From Batkoa obscura (Eukaryota; Entomophthoromycota; Entomophthoromycetes; Entomophthorales; Batkoaceae), in assembly GCA_030770535.1 (NCBI GenBank), contig JASVEC010000055.1, positions 62,001 through 126,000 of the forward strand: a stretch of DNA of 64,000 nt, given 5' to 3'. The notes under the pieces were generated by a model. That model did no database searches. It was not told where the DNA came from and saw only the letters and a list, made by a program, of their open reading frames with translations. Within the stretch, counting starts at the first letter, position 1, and every line of letters starts with the position of its first letter. Positions 20,986-32,497 of the stretch are shown one piece after another. A program made the translations under genes and the position numbers.

Positions 20986-23900
20986 TTATTCTTCAATTTC
21001 TCCCTCTTCAATTTCCCCATCTTCAAAAGCTTCTTGGACTGCTTTACTACGTTGAACAACAACATTACTACTCCCAATTCCATGAGATAAATTATTACTA
21101 TTACTTAATGGATTTTGTTTGTTTTTTAGTATAAATAACCCACTTCCTTTAACTTGTTTTTTATTAGGCGAATAAAATTTACTAATTATAGAGGTATTAA
21201 TTGGAATAGTAGTAGTAGTAGTAGTAGTATCATTAATATCTAAATTAATTTTTGATTCTTCCATTTTATTAGTATTGATGTTGGTGTTAGTTGATTCAAC
21301 GATATCTTTATTATCTTGATTTTCATTGACTATGATTGAAGCTTCGATTTTATTAACAAGATGATCCTTCTTAAAACTATCAAGTTCATCTATCTTTTTA
21401 TCTTTGTTAATATGTTCTTGATTCTTTTCATTTTCTTCATCAATTTGATGATTTTCTTTTTTGTTATCATCAATAATTCCTTCTTCTGAATATTCTCCCT
21501 CATCACTTTTGATATTCTCTTCTTTATTCAAATTAGCTTTCTCTTTTTCTTTTTGTTTTTCTTTCTCTTTTTTATCCTCTTCATCATTATATTCTTTATA
21601 TTTCTTATTATAATAACTATCATCCCTTGTTTTATATTTGAAATTAGAGTATATTTCTTTTGATAATGCACCATAAGAACTTTTTGAATAATCAATATTA
21701 TTTACATCTTCTTCATTATTATTATGGGTTTCATTTATTGAACTTCTTTTTCGATAATTATAATCATCATAATAAGATTGTTTATTACTATTATTGATGT
21801 TATAAGGTGAGTTTTGTTGTTTAGTTTTATTCTCTTTCTCATCAAATTCATAGTTATCTTCTAAATTATCTTTATAATAATTTCTATCTTCGTATCTTGA
21901 ATTGTAATAAAATTTATCATTTCTACTATAGTTATCTTGTTGATTATAGTAATCCCTATTATTATTGTATTTATCAGATGTATTTCTATTATCTCTTAAA
22001 TCATTATAATCATATCTATCATTATCTCTTTGTGGACTATAATGATCTCCATTAAAATATCTATTAGATTGATAATAACTTGATCTATGTCGATTTCTTG
22101 GAGGTAAATTATATCGTTCCCTATTATATTTTCGATAATCATATGATTGACGATTAGAATAATAACTATCATAATAATCTCTTTCATATCTATCTTTATA
22201 ATAGGAGCTTCTATAATTATAATCTTCTATCGGACTACGTCGATTATTATAATCTATTCTTTCATTGCTATCATAATGATTGTACAGCGATCTCTTATAC
22301 GTTGTTTCATCTTGATTCTTTTCGTTATTATTAGAAACTATTACTTCTGTTTCTGTTTCTATTTTTGTTTTTGTTTCTTTCATGACATCTGTTACTTTAT
22401 CACTTTCATTTGAATCTTTTAATACATCTTCTTTTTTAATATATTCACTATTATCAAGTAAATTATCTTTAATAATATTTTCCTTTATAATATCATTTTC
22501 ATTTGACAAAGAAGCTGGTGATTGAGTTGATAATTTATTGTTATTATTGTTATTAGATTCAAAATGCTTCTCATTTTCTAAATCTGTTTGTTCTTCATTT
22601 TCTAAATTTAATTTATTTTCATCCTTTAACTCCGGCGATGTAATATTTTCGGTAATAGGTATCAAAGGTAATTCAAATGCTTCATCATAATTAATTTGAT
22701 TTAAATTACCTTTGAAATCATGATTTAAACTCAATGAAAATGGATTATCAATAGTACAAACATCAACAATAATATCATCTTCTTCATTAGTATCTAATCT
22801 ATTACCTTTATATTTAGGTGACGATTTTTTAGTAGAATCATGCCTTTGGTGACTTTTGTGAGAATAAGGTAAATCATATGCATTTTCAGGTTCTCTAAAT
22901 ACTAAATTTTGTGTTAATTCAGAAAAAAAGGGTGAAAATCCAGACCATTTTTGTGAATAAGTGGGTGCCCAAAACCAAATTTTACCGTTGATACCTAAAG
23001 AGGCTAATGTGGGTGCTAACGGATGCCAAACTAAATCATATACTTTATTTCCTGGTCCAACTAATAACGAATGTAATTGAGCAGAACTTCTTTCCCATAT
23101 ATGTATTTTACGATCTATATCTTTGTCTGAAACCCCTACTATATAATCCCCTGTATTATCAAAATTACAATACTGCCATTCTCCTGCATCAAGATGATTT
23201 TGATATTTTGTTGTGTAATTGAATGATACTTTGATATTTTCATTTTCAATTAATTCAATATTAAATTTAACTACTTTAATATGATTTTTACAATTTAATA
23301 AAATTTCACTATATAAATTAAATTAAATTAAATTATTATTATTTAATAATAGAAATAAATTTTACCTTAAATTTTTATTAAATAATACTTGTTTTATGGT
23401 TGTCCTTGAATTCCTTTCAATATGTACATAACGCTCACTTTCAAAATGATAAACTGCTAATAAACCTTTACTTGTTCCAACTATTAAAAAATTTCCTAAC
23501 CGATCAATACAACCGGAAGTAAAATCAAACATTTGACTAATAAAAATAGATTAGATAGAGCTCAAATTAAGTTTATTAATATTTATGAATATTTTTAATT
23601 TATATTTTGAATCTTTATAATAAAGAAATAACTTACTCACACCATCTTTGAGAATCAATATCTAAAATTTGCTCCGATTCTGCTTTTAAATAAGTTTGAA
23701 TTGGAACATCACTCTTAATATCTAAAATCAAAGGATCTAATTCTCTAGTCAAAACAAAAACTAAACTTCTAAATATTAAAAACGTATTAATTTAGTTCCA
23801 CTTAACTTTTTAAAAAAATTAAAATTACTTTTTTCCCGGTATAATTTCCAATTCAATAATGGGATAATTTAGTTCAATAAAACAAATTTCTTTTTCCAAT

Positions 23901-24241
23901 ATTAAATTAAAAATAGATATATAACCTTCTTTAGTACCAATAGCTAAATATTCATTATCTTGAGAAAAACTAAACAATATTTCACTTATTAAAAACAAAT
24001 TCCTTTAACAATAATGAACAACCTACCTCAACGTAGTTATAAATGATTCTTTGATTTGAATTTTTTTAATTAGTGTAAATATATCAGTAGAAAATATACC
24101 AACTTCCCCACTATTATTGCCAGCTGCAAGATAGGTACCTAGACGATTAAACTTCAATTTCACTGCATTTGTAAACACTATTTTGGATTTAATATGATCT
24201 GGAAACCCAATATTAAATGGATCAAGTAAGGAATAATTCAT
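20986..24241 (-). CDS. RBBP5/Swd1 WD40 subunit of the COMPASS histone H3K4 methyltransferase, with a long disordered tail
   Basis: Five exons (24241..24027, 23969..23829, 23768..23637, 23536..23366, 23308..20986) join in frame to 993 residues. The N-terminus MNYSLLDPFNIGFPD and LKFNRLGTYLAAGNNSG match RBBP5/Swd1. Further WD repeats include FSQDNEYLAIGTKEG and CIDRLGNFLIVGTSKG. The last blades contain the family signature YIVGVSDKDIDRKIHIWERS, YDLVWHPLAPTLAS and WSGFSPFFSEL. RBBP5 binds the Set1 catalytic subunit and Ash2 in the nucleus. The last exon continues for some 600 residues of Asn/Asp/Tyr/Arg/Glu-rich low-complexity sequence (many RYD, YYD and NNN runs) ending EDGEIEEGEIEE. Family members are normally 430-540 residues, so the tail is unusual; no stop or splice site breaks it. 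Confidence 0.9.
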
Positions 24242-24569
24242 TTGTTATTGTTACTATTATTATTATTATATATATTATTGATCGTTGGAGGGGATAATGA
24301 TTTTAATTTTGTTTGGTCATAATATGAATTGAAAAAATTAGATTATGAGAAGTTTATCACTCATTGTGAAGGCTAGCTTGAACCTGATTGGTAGGTTTAT
24401 CAACCAATCATGAGAAAGGATATTTATTAGAAATTTTAGATAGATGTAATACAAATAAAAGTGGAAATAAAAACACATCAAAATATCAAAAGTTAAAATA
24501 AGCAGTTTAATAAGATTTTTGAAAAACCAGCTTAATTTTGATAGATGTAAACTTAATTTTATAATAAGA

Positions 24570-24667
24570 GGGATGTTTTTTTTGGTTTCATTATTTTTTT
24601 TCATTTTTGAGCGCTATTTGAGTGAAAAGATTGTTAGTAAAATTCTTATACAAAAAAATACATCCCC
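24570..24667 (-). mobile_element. MITE copy, near full length
   Basis: GGGATGTTTTTTTTGGTTTC to TACATCCCC, with GAGCGCTATTTGAGTG centre. Confidence 0.85.
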
Positions 24668-25292
24668 AATATTTATTACATTTTATTTAAATATGTAACT
24701 TTGAAATGCTCTTAATTAATATTAAATTCTAAAATTAACTATAATCCAGTTCTATTGTTTTACTCCTAATATTTTATTAATAGTAACATTTTGTTTATTA
24801 CTATCTGAAAAATTACTTAAATTTAATTTTATATTTTTATTTGTAATTTTAAGTAAACGTTAATTTAAATAACATAATTTAAGTTATAAAATTTATGTTA
24901 AAAAGAAGTACAATGAAATTAGTATTATCAAAAATAATTTGTTACTGAAAATCAAAACCCAATAGAGTGTATAGCTATAATAGATAATATTATAAATTGT
25001 TTAAATTTAATAAATATTTTTAGCTATATAAATAATGTTAATATTAAATTAGAAATTCTATTATTGAAATTGAAGAACGTGAAAATTCATCATTCAAGAT
25101 AAAAATAATTATTGAATTTATCTAGAACAATTTAATCAAATATAGATATTTGAATATAATAAAGTTGTTATATTATTTAAAAGTATAATTTAATGTTTTA
25201 ATGTTTTAATTTAAGCAAATTAAAGTTGCTAATATTATATACAAAAAACAACTAGTTCATTTAATCTGTTATGAAACTTATTATATATATGT

Positions 25293-25391
25293 GGGAAGGT
25301 ATTTTTATATATAAGAATTTTACTAACAATTTTTCTACTCAAATAGCGCTTAAAAGATAGAAAAAGTAATGAAACCAAAAAAAACATCATC
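25293..25391 (+). mobile_element. MITE copy, degraded ends
   Basis: Left end GGGAAGGTATTTTT is altered; the AATTTTACTAACAATTTTTC core and AAATAGCGCTT centre are intact; flanked by ATAT on both sides. Confidence 0.8.
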
Positions 25392-26504
25392 ATATATAAT
25401 ATCGGATAGTTGAAAATTCAAACTTTGTTTTTGATAATGATTATCAACTATACTAATTATCGAAACTTTCAATTTAGAAAATTAGAATATTGCTATAAAT
25501 CAATTCACAATATTATTAAACTTCTATATTAACTATCCAAATTATTTAATTTTATTTATTCATCTATTTTTAGCTCAATTAATATTCAATTAGCGTAAAA
25601 CTAAAACAATATTTGTACTCTTTATAATTTAAAAAAATAAAATACAATCTCAACTTCAGATGATTTAATAGTTATCATTTTCACAAACCAGATTACCCTA
25701 AATAATAGTAATATTTAAATTACTATAGAATACTCCTTTATTTAATATCTTTTTGTTACTTTTAATGTCTTTTTTTTTTTGAAATATTTAAAATACCAAA
25801 TATAATGTTATATATCAAATAAATTAATTGAACCTTTTTTTAATTTTGTTCCTTTCCTTTTACAGACACAATCCTCAATATTTCATTGACTTTTACACTA
25901 TTTATTATCTATTAAGTATCAAGTACTTTTCCACCTCTCTTTTAAAAACTTCGGACTTTCCAACTTTGTATTAGCTAATAAAGTCCGTTTGTATTACTTA
26001 AAACTTTATAATGTTCTTTTTATATAGAAGTATAATTTATTTTTTTTTAAGAATTTTACTAGTTTGTTATTAGCTTTAGTTAACTATATGGTTAATTTAA
26101 ATTGTTTGTGTATCTTAAGAATTTAAAAAAATTTAAAAAAAAGTAAAAGTTATTGATTACAATGGTAAATTATTTATTTGGTTAAAAATATTAAGAATTA
26201 AGACTTATTTTATTTAAAAATTGATATCAAAACTTCAATAATTACTTCAACCATTGCAGTCTTCAACCTTTAGGATTTTCTAATTAAAAATGCCAATCTT
26301 AACTTCGATAAACATTCAAAATACCCCAAGATTTTATAACTAAGAATTATGACCCATAATTGTATTATTCATCTTAAAATATGATTGGTAAATCGGATGG
26401 TGAGCATGATAAAACAATAGGTACAAAATTAATATTAAAACAAAAATATTATCACAGTAATAAATATTTCTATGTTGTGCAATTAATCTTTTTTTTTAAA
26501 AATG

Positions 26505-26513
26505 TATAAATAG
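26505..26513 (+). promoter_or_regulatory. TATA box of the GDPD gene
   Basis: TATAAATAG lies about 60 bases upstream of the start codon. Confidence 0.4.
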
Positions 26514-26571
26514 TTTACAATTTCAATTTGATCGTTCAACCTAGCTTAATCAACTTGACAATATTAAAAAA

Positions 26572-27806
26572 ATGAAGTCTTTTATTAATTTCTTTGGTAT
26601 TATCACATTGAACCTTGTTTCCGCTCATATTGAAGATATTTCGGGTGTAAAATGGCCTACTCTCTCTGGAAAACCAACTGAACTTTTCTCTCATCGAGGC
26701 GTGAAGCCTCATTTACCCCAACATACCATTGGAGGCTATTGGAATGCAGTTATGGATGGTATGGATTATTTAGAACCAGATTTAGTTTTAACAAAAGATG
26801 GGGTACCAGTATGTTATCATGATTTACATATTGAAGAAGGTACTAACGTTAAAGAATTACCTGAATTTGATCATCTTAAGCGTAACTTCACTGGAGTTAT
26901 TGATAATACTACTGTTACTTTAAAAGATGTTTATTTTATTTCGGATTTCACCTTTAAAGAATTAAGTAAAGTTCGAGTCAAACAAGCAGTTGTTGGTACT
27001 CGACCCCAATTTTATAATCAAATTTTTAAGATCCCATCATTTCAACAATTTATTGATAATGCTCATCATTTATCATATCTTTTTAAAAAGCCGATTAAAA
27101 TCGTACCTGAAATTAAACATGCAGCGCTTCATTCTTCACTTCGACCTGAAAATCCAAGATATTTTGAAGATAAAGTATTAGAAATACTTAGAAAAAATGG
27201 GTACCCACTTAAAGAAGGGGATGTTGAAAACTGTCAAGCTAAAATTTCAAAGATATTCAAGACAAATGTTCTCCTAAAAAAGAAGTTAAAGTTCCTTGTG
27301 GTAAAGTAGTTTTACAAAACTTTGATTTCGAAAGTTTGAAATATCTCACCAAATTTACCCATCCATCTAAAGTCGAACATGTTGCTCTCGTAGATAAATA
27401 TGCTTGGTTTTATACACCTAAAGGGTTAGATATTGTAGCTCGATATGCCACTTGGTTTTCCACACGTAAAGATTTTCATTTAAATGAAATTGCGGATGAA
27501 TTTCAAGCACGTAATGTAACATATGATCCAAAAGAAGTTGAAAGTTTAGGTGGGTTTATTAAAGCCAAAGATCTTATTAAAGAATGTCATCAAAGAAATC
27601 TTAAAGTAGTACCATATACTTTTTATGATTCTAGAGAACCTGCTAATTTTGGTTGTAAATCCACTTGCTTTAAAGGTGATACCAGAGATGAATTTTATTA
27701 CTTTTTTAAAATGGGCGCTGATGGTATGTTTGTGGAAAATTTAGCTGAAGCTGTTCAATTAAGAACTGAATTTAATACAATGTTAAGATTCAATCCTATT
27801 GTTTAG
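26572..27806 (+). CDS. Secreted glycerophosphodiester phosphodiesterase, one apparent frame break
   Basis: Hydrolyses glycerophosphodiesters (glycerophosphocholine and similar) to glycerol 3-phosphate and an alcohol. A signal peptide of about 18 residues precedes the GDPD domain: SHRGVKPHLPQHT with catalytic His/Arg, GMDYLEPDLVLTKDG with metal-binding Glu/Asp, and PVCYHDLHIEEGT with the second His. The frame breaks at the A-run 27241-27244; adding one A joins ENCQAK to NFKDIQDKCSPKKEVKVPC and on to EHVALVDKYAW, GLDIVARYATW and the end, RFNPIV. The whole is then 411 residues without introns, normal for the eukaryotic extracellular type. A missing base in a homopolymer suggests a consensus error, though a recent real mutation cannot be excluded. 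Confidence 0.9.
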
Positions 27807-28041
27807 TTTGATTATCTTTAATTAATAAAATTATCCCCTTAATTGAATTTATATTTTTAATTCTGAGTCATCTTTTTATAACTAATTCTTAAACTAACAA
27901 AAAAATTCGAAATTTCAAATTTCAAAAAATCAAATTGAAAGGACAATGATTCACTTTATTTTAGATAATAAGAGAGTTGGCTATAGTAAAGGGGGAATAG
28001 AAACGTTGAATAATAAAGGGATAGAAGGATTGGTCCTAAAT

Positions 28042-29579
28042 TTAAGGGCAACATTTCTTAAGACCAGATCTCTCCTTTTCAAAGCAGCGAGCAATGAGGA
28101 AAGCCATATCTAAAGATTGTTCATAATTAAGACGAGGGTCACAATAAGTTTGATAGTTTTCATTAAGATTATGATGATCTAATTCCATACCACCACCTAA
28201 ACATTCAGTTACAGTTTCTCCAGTGAGTTCGAAATGAACCCCATTTAATTTTGATTGATTTTCAGCATGAATACGGATACAAGAGGCAACTTCAGACATA
28301 ATATTATTGAAGTGACGAGTCTTGACACCACAAGTACTAGTTTCTGTATTTCCATGCATTGGATCACAAACCCAGACAACAATATGATCTGTTTTTTGAA
28401 CTGCTTTGATGAATTTAGATAAATGATTGTGAACTTTGTCGGCACCAAATCGAGTAATTAAGGTAATTTTACCAATTTCCTTATGTGGGTTAAGTTTATC
28501 AAGGAGCTCAATAAGGGTATCTGGATCAGTAGTTGGACCGACTTTAATACCAATTGGATTTTCAATACCAGAAAGATATTCAATATGAGCACCATCCGGT
28601 TGACGAGTACGATCACCAACCCAAACGTAATGGGTACTTAAATTATAATATCGTGTTTCTCCACTATGTTTTTCAACATGTGGGCGAGTAAGAGCAGCTT
28701 CATAATCAAGAACTAAACCTTCATGAGACATAAACATATCAATGGTATTGAATGCTGGTGGAAGTTCATGTTCTCTGTTGACAGCGCCAATAACTTCCAT
28801 AAAATCCATAGTATTTAAAATTTGATCCACAATATCTTGAAATTCTTTACGAGCAGAGGAGCATTTAACATGAGAAAGATCCCATTTATCAAATCGAGTA
28901 AGATTAGCAAAGCCAGAAGCTAATAAAGAACGTACATAATTAAGGGTAGCACTAGAATGAAAATAAGCATCAACTAAACGTTCTGGATCTGGTTTTCTTT
29001 CATCAACTGAAAAACCATTAATATTATCTCCTCGGAAACTTGGGTATTCAACACCATCCACTTTTTCAGTTGGACTAGAACGTGGCTTAGCATATTGTCC
29101 TGCCATTCTTGCTACTCTAACCACTGGTAATCTTGCACCATAAATAAGAGTTAAACTCATTTGAATGAGAACTTTAAGTTTATTTTCAATAGGATCCTAT
29201 AAACAGTTAATACATATCTAAATAATATTATAAAGCAATAATACTTTAGTACAATAATCAAAAAGTTCAGCACAGTCACCACCTTGTAAAAGGAAAGCTT
29301 TCCCAAGAGCAACATTTCTAAGGTGTACTTTCAATTTCTTAACCTAATTAAAGAGTTTAAAAAATTTCATTAATCTTTGTGTTAATAGATTACTTCATCA
29401 ACAGTAACTAAAGGTGGAAGTTGAATTAATTTAGCTTTTGCTTTTTCAAATGCAGCTTGATCCTCATATTCAACATGTTGTTTAATTGGCTTTGATTTCC
29501 AAGAATAAGGAGTCCATGGAGCACATTTTCCATTGACATGAAGGTTTTCTTGAGTAGTATTGATAGTATGTTCGCTCAT
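28042..29579 (-). CDS. Class II (plant-like) DAHP synthase, first step of the shikimate pathway
   Basis: Condenses phosphoenolpyruvate and erythrose 4-phosphate to DAHP. Exons 29579..29394, 29343..29245 and 29196..28042 join in frame to 479 residues. Hallmarks in order: WTPYSWKSKPIKQHVEYED, PPLVTVDEV, GKAFLLQGGDCAE (metal-binding Cys), RVARMAGQYAKPRSSPTE, YPSFRGDNINGF, WVGDRTRQ, GIKVGPTTDPD, VVWVCDPMHGNTE, ELTGETVTECLGGG and YETYCDPRLN-like NYQTYCDPRLNYEQSLDMAFL. No plastid or mitochondrial presequence is evident, so it is likely cytosolic, as in fungi. Class II enzymes occur in plants, some bacteria and some fungi such as Neurospora; yeasts use class I. After GGDCAE the sequence reads LFDYC rather than the common SF. 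Confidence 0.95.
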
Positions 29580-31034
29580 TATTTCAATATAAAATTTAAG
29601 TTAAATTAAAAGAGTAATTGTCTAAAAGTTGAGAGTTGATTTATCTAATTATTTCGATTGGTTTTGAATTTGATTTGATTTGATTGTTAAATATTTTGCT
29701 TTTATAGACTCATATTGATTCATTGGATAAAAATATTTACTTAATTTGGCATAGGCTATTTGTCTTAAAACCATAAAATAATTGTATAATAAATTAAATT
29801 TAAGCCTAATCTTAATATATTAATAAATAATATAATAGAATTCTTAGTGGTTTTGATTTTGAGTTTTAATTTTAATAAAATATTAGGCATCGGATAATCT
29901 AGATTATATAATATTTATTTATATACAATTTTAACCTAAAGTAATTATATTATTTGAATTAGTTTTATTGTTTCTAGTAGATTGTTTATTGTAGTATTAC
30001 AAGTCATAATAAATTAATAGTATGATAGGTTAATTATCGCTTTAAATTAGTTTTATTAAAAAAACGTATTTTAAAATACAATAGAATAGCCACAATCAAA
30101 TAAATAAATAACTTCTATGGTATGAAATAATTCAACTATCCATTTGGTCTAGTATATTACTTTTGACAAAACACACATTCAATCACTGTCATGTTATTCT
30201 AGCCTAATAATACGGTTAATTATACTGTGCTTGAGGAAACGAGGATTTTAATAATACTTTTCATTCATATGATTATTGATAAATGTATGTTGTAGTTAAA
30301 TACTAGATAGAGATATTAAAAAGTGAGTAATTTTTAGATGAAATAAAATTTATATATACTAAAGATAAATTGAACTTATTGAATAAAGTTATTCAATGAA
30401 CTTTTAATTTGTATTAATAATGTATATTGTATATTATTAATGCAAATATACCACTTCTTTTGATTTAACAGGTAATTGATTTGATTCAATTTTATCTTGA
30501 AGAATAGTGAGTAATTCACTATCATACCACATAAGAATTTAACTTTTTAATAAGAATTTTCAGTTAAGTTCTTATCAAAAAATGAAGGATTATTCATCAA
30601 AAAGAGAATAAAATTAGTTCAAAAAATTAATTATTGAAGCACTATTGATTAATAAAGCGTAGAATGGTATAAATTGTAAACAGTAAGTTTGCATTAATCT
30701 AGTTACTATTATAAGTAGTTATTTTGAATGAATATTTTTGTTTCTTTTAATAAGAACATATGTATAAAAAAATGGGTTTGTAAATTTTATTTCGGCTTGT
30801 ATAAATTCCATTTTATAATTATATTAAATTAATCAACAAAACTGTTTTATATAATCAATCAACCTATAATTACAATTTAATAAGTTTGAAAGTGTAATAT
30901 AAATATTTTAGCATATAATATTTGCTCTTATAGTCAATAGCTTTCTTATTTTTTAAATCAGAAAACTAAGGTTATTTATAAAAAACTCTAAGGAACTTCT
31001 ATTTATTTTTAAACTGCATAAATAAAACAATATA

Positions 31035-31123
31035 GGGGTATTTTTTTGGCTTTATTACTTTCCATTAAGCACTATTTGAGTGGAAAAATTCTTAATAAAA
31101 TTCTTAAACACAAATATATCCTC
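31035..31123 (-). mobile_element. MITE copy, slightly shortened
   Basis: GGGGTATTTTTTTGGCTTTA to ATATCCTC, flanked by ATA and ATAT; internal deletion removes part of the CCATTTTTTAAGC segment. Confidence 0.8.
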
Positions 31124-31522
31124 ATATATTGAATATAAGACTAAAATTTATATAAAATTTAGTTGTTTTATTTTTATTAATAATAGCTAAATAAATGGAA
31201 ATAAGAACTTTAGTGAATAGCTATTTTATACAAAAACATTTTATCGTGATAATTCTTAGTTAGTTATTTATAAAGATATAATAAAAATGACAAAATAATA
31301 AAATTAATAACTGTAAATAGCGTAGATTTAATATACAAATAAAAATAACAATTTTGTTAATTCATTTAATTTTAATTATTAGCTATTAATTTATTATTTA
31401 TGTCGATTTGTTTATACTTATTAGTCTTATAAATTAACTCTAAAGCCTTTTCTTTACAAATTTGTATTTATTAGTTAACTATATTGTTATATAATTAATT
31501 TAAATATTACCTTTCAACATAT

Positions 31523-31614
31523 GGGGATGTGTTTTTGTTTAAAAATTTTACTAACAATCTTTCCACTCAAATAGTGTTTAAAAAATAGAAAAAGTGGTCA
31601 AAAAAAACACTCTC
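31523..31614 (+). mobile_element. MITE copy
   Basis: GGGGATGTGTTTTTGTTT left end preceded by CATAT; TTTTACTAACAATCTTTCCA core; right end ACACTCTC followed by ATAT. Confidence 0.85.
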
Positions 31615-31696
31615 ATATAGTAATTCAGTAGTTTAAAATGTAATCATTTATTTAGCAACTGAGTGATATCAAGCAAAAATAATATCTTATATGGCT

Positions 31697-31797
31697 TAGA
31701 TTTGAGCTTGGAAAATATTATGAGGATGTAAACTACTTTCCTATATCTATAGTAACTAGGCAAATGATTATCATCCTCACAGTAAATTCCAAGCTCA
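31697..31797. repeat. Imperfect inverted repeat unrelated to the main MITE
   Basis: Left arm TTTGAGCTTGGAAAATATTA then TGAGGATG; right arm is its near reverse complement, CATCCTCACAGTAAATTCCA then AGCTCAAA. The arms are about 28 bp with a 45-bp spacer. Sequence does not match the GGGGATGT family except for the GAGGATG motif, so it may be a different short element. Confidence 0.65.
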
Positions 31798-31849
31798 AAC
31801 CTATATTGATATTTTTTAATTTACTAAGTTATTACAAAAAATTAAATAT

Positions 31850-31946
31850 GAGGATCTATTTTTGTGTTCAAGAATTTTACTAATAAATTTTCCACTCAGA
31901 TAGTACTTAAAAATAGAAAAAAAGTGAAGTCAAAAAAAACATTCCC
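31850..31946 (+). mobile_element. MITE copy, left member of a tandem pair
   Basis: GAGGATCTATTTTTGTGTTC to ACATTCCC, with AATTTTACTAATAAATTTTC core. Confidence 0.8.
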
Positions 31947-31950
31947 ATAT

Positions 31951-32049
31951 GGAGATGTCTTTTATTTTACTTTATTTTATTTTTACCGTATAAGTACTAT
32001 TGAGTGGGAAGACTGCCAGTAGAATCCTTGGGCGAAAGAAACATATCTA
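31951..32049 (-). mobile_element. MITE copy, right member of a tandem pair, strongly diverged
   Basis: Starts GGAGATGTCTTTT directly after the previous copy, sharing only the CATAT between them. The core reads GACTGCCAGTAGAATCCTTG and the end AACATATCTATAT. Orientation is opposite to its neighbour. Confidence 0.7.
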
Positions 32050-32497
32050 TATTAAGCTCGGCTGGGAGTTTAAACAGTTTATAATTTTTTTTAAAATATT
32101 CTGTATTCATTTAAAACGCGACCAATAAACTGAAAACTGTGTTTGGTGATATTTTTAGCCAATAATAACTAAATGATCTATGGTTTGCTAAAACAAATGA
32201 ATGCAAGTATTTCCTGATAATTAATTGGTGGAATGTGAAAATTTTTATCTGATCAAAAATGATAAAATTTCAAATGGTTCTTTTAGACTAAATTATATCC
32301 AATAAAATAGCCTATTTACAATGGTAAAAGAATATTACTGGTCTAAAAAGTGACATGAATTAAAAAGCTAATAGGGTTAATTCAAAAATGGTTAACGATC
32401 AAAAGGATAATTCCAACCAATTAAAATGCAAAGTCAGCCTTTATAAATTTGAGTGTAAAAGAGATGACTCAATATATTTTACTATTAGAACTTCACA

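Larger units (their letters stand above)
24242..26504. other. Gene-free stretch with two MITE copies
   Basis: Very AT-rich; only the MITEs at 24570 and 25293 are recognisable. Confidence 0.55.
29580..32497. other. Gene-free stretch rich in palindromic repeats
   Basis: About 2.9 kb without a recognisable gene. It holds four MITE copies and a separate inverted repeat (listed), all in the right half; the left half shows nothing. Confidence 0.55.

Noticed and set aside
22147-22413. 88-codon Ile-rich ORF on the plus strand
   Set aside because: Antisense shadow of the low-complexity tail of the RBBP5/Swd1 protein.
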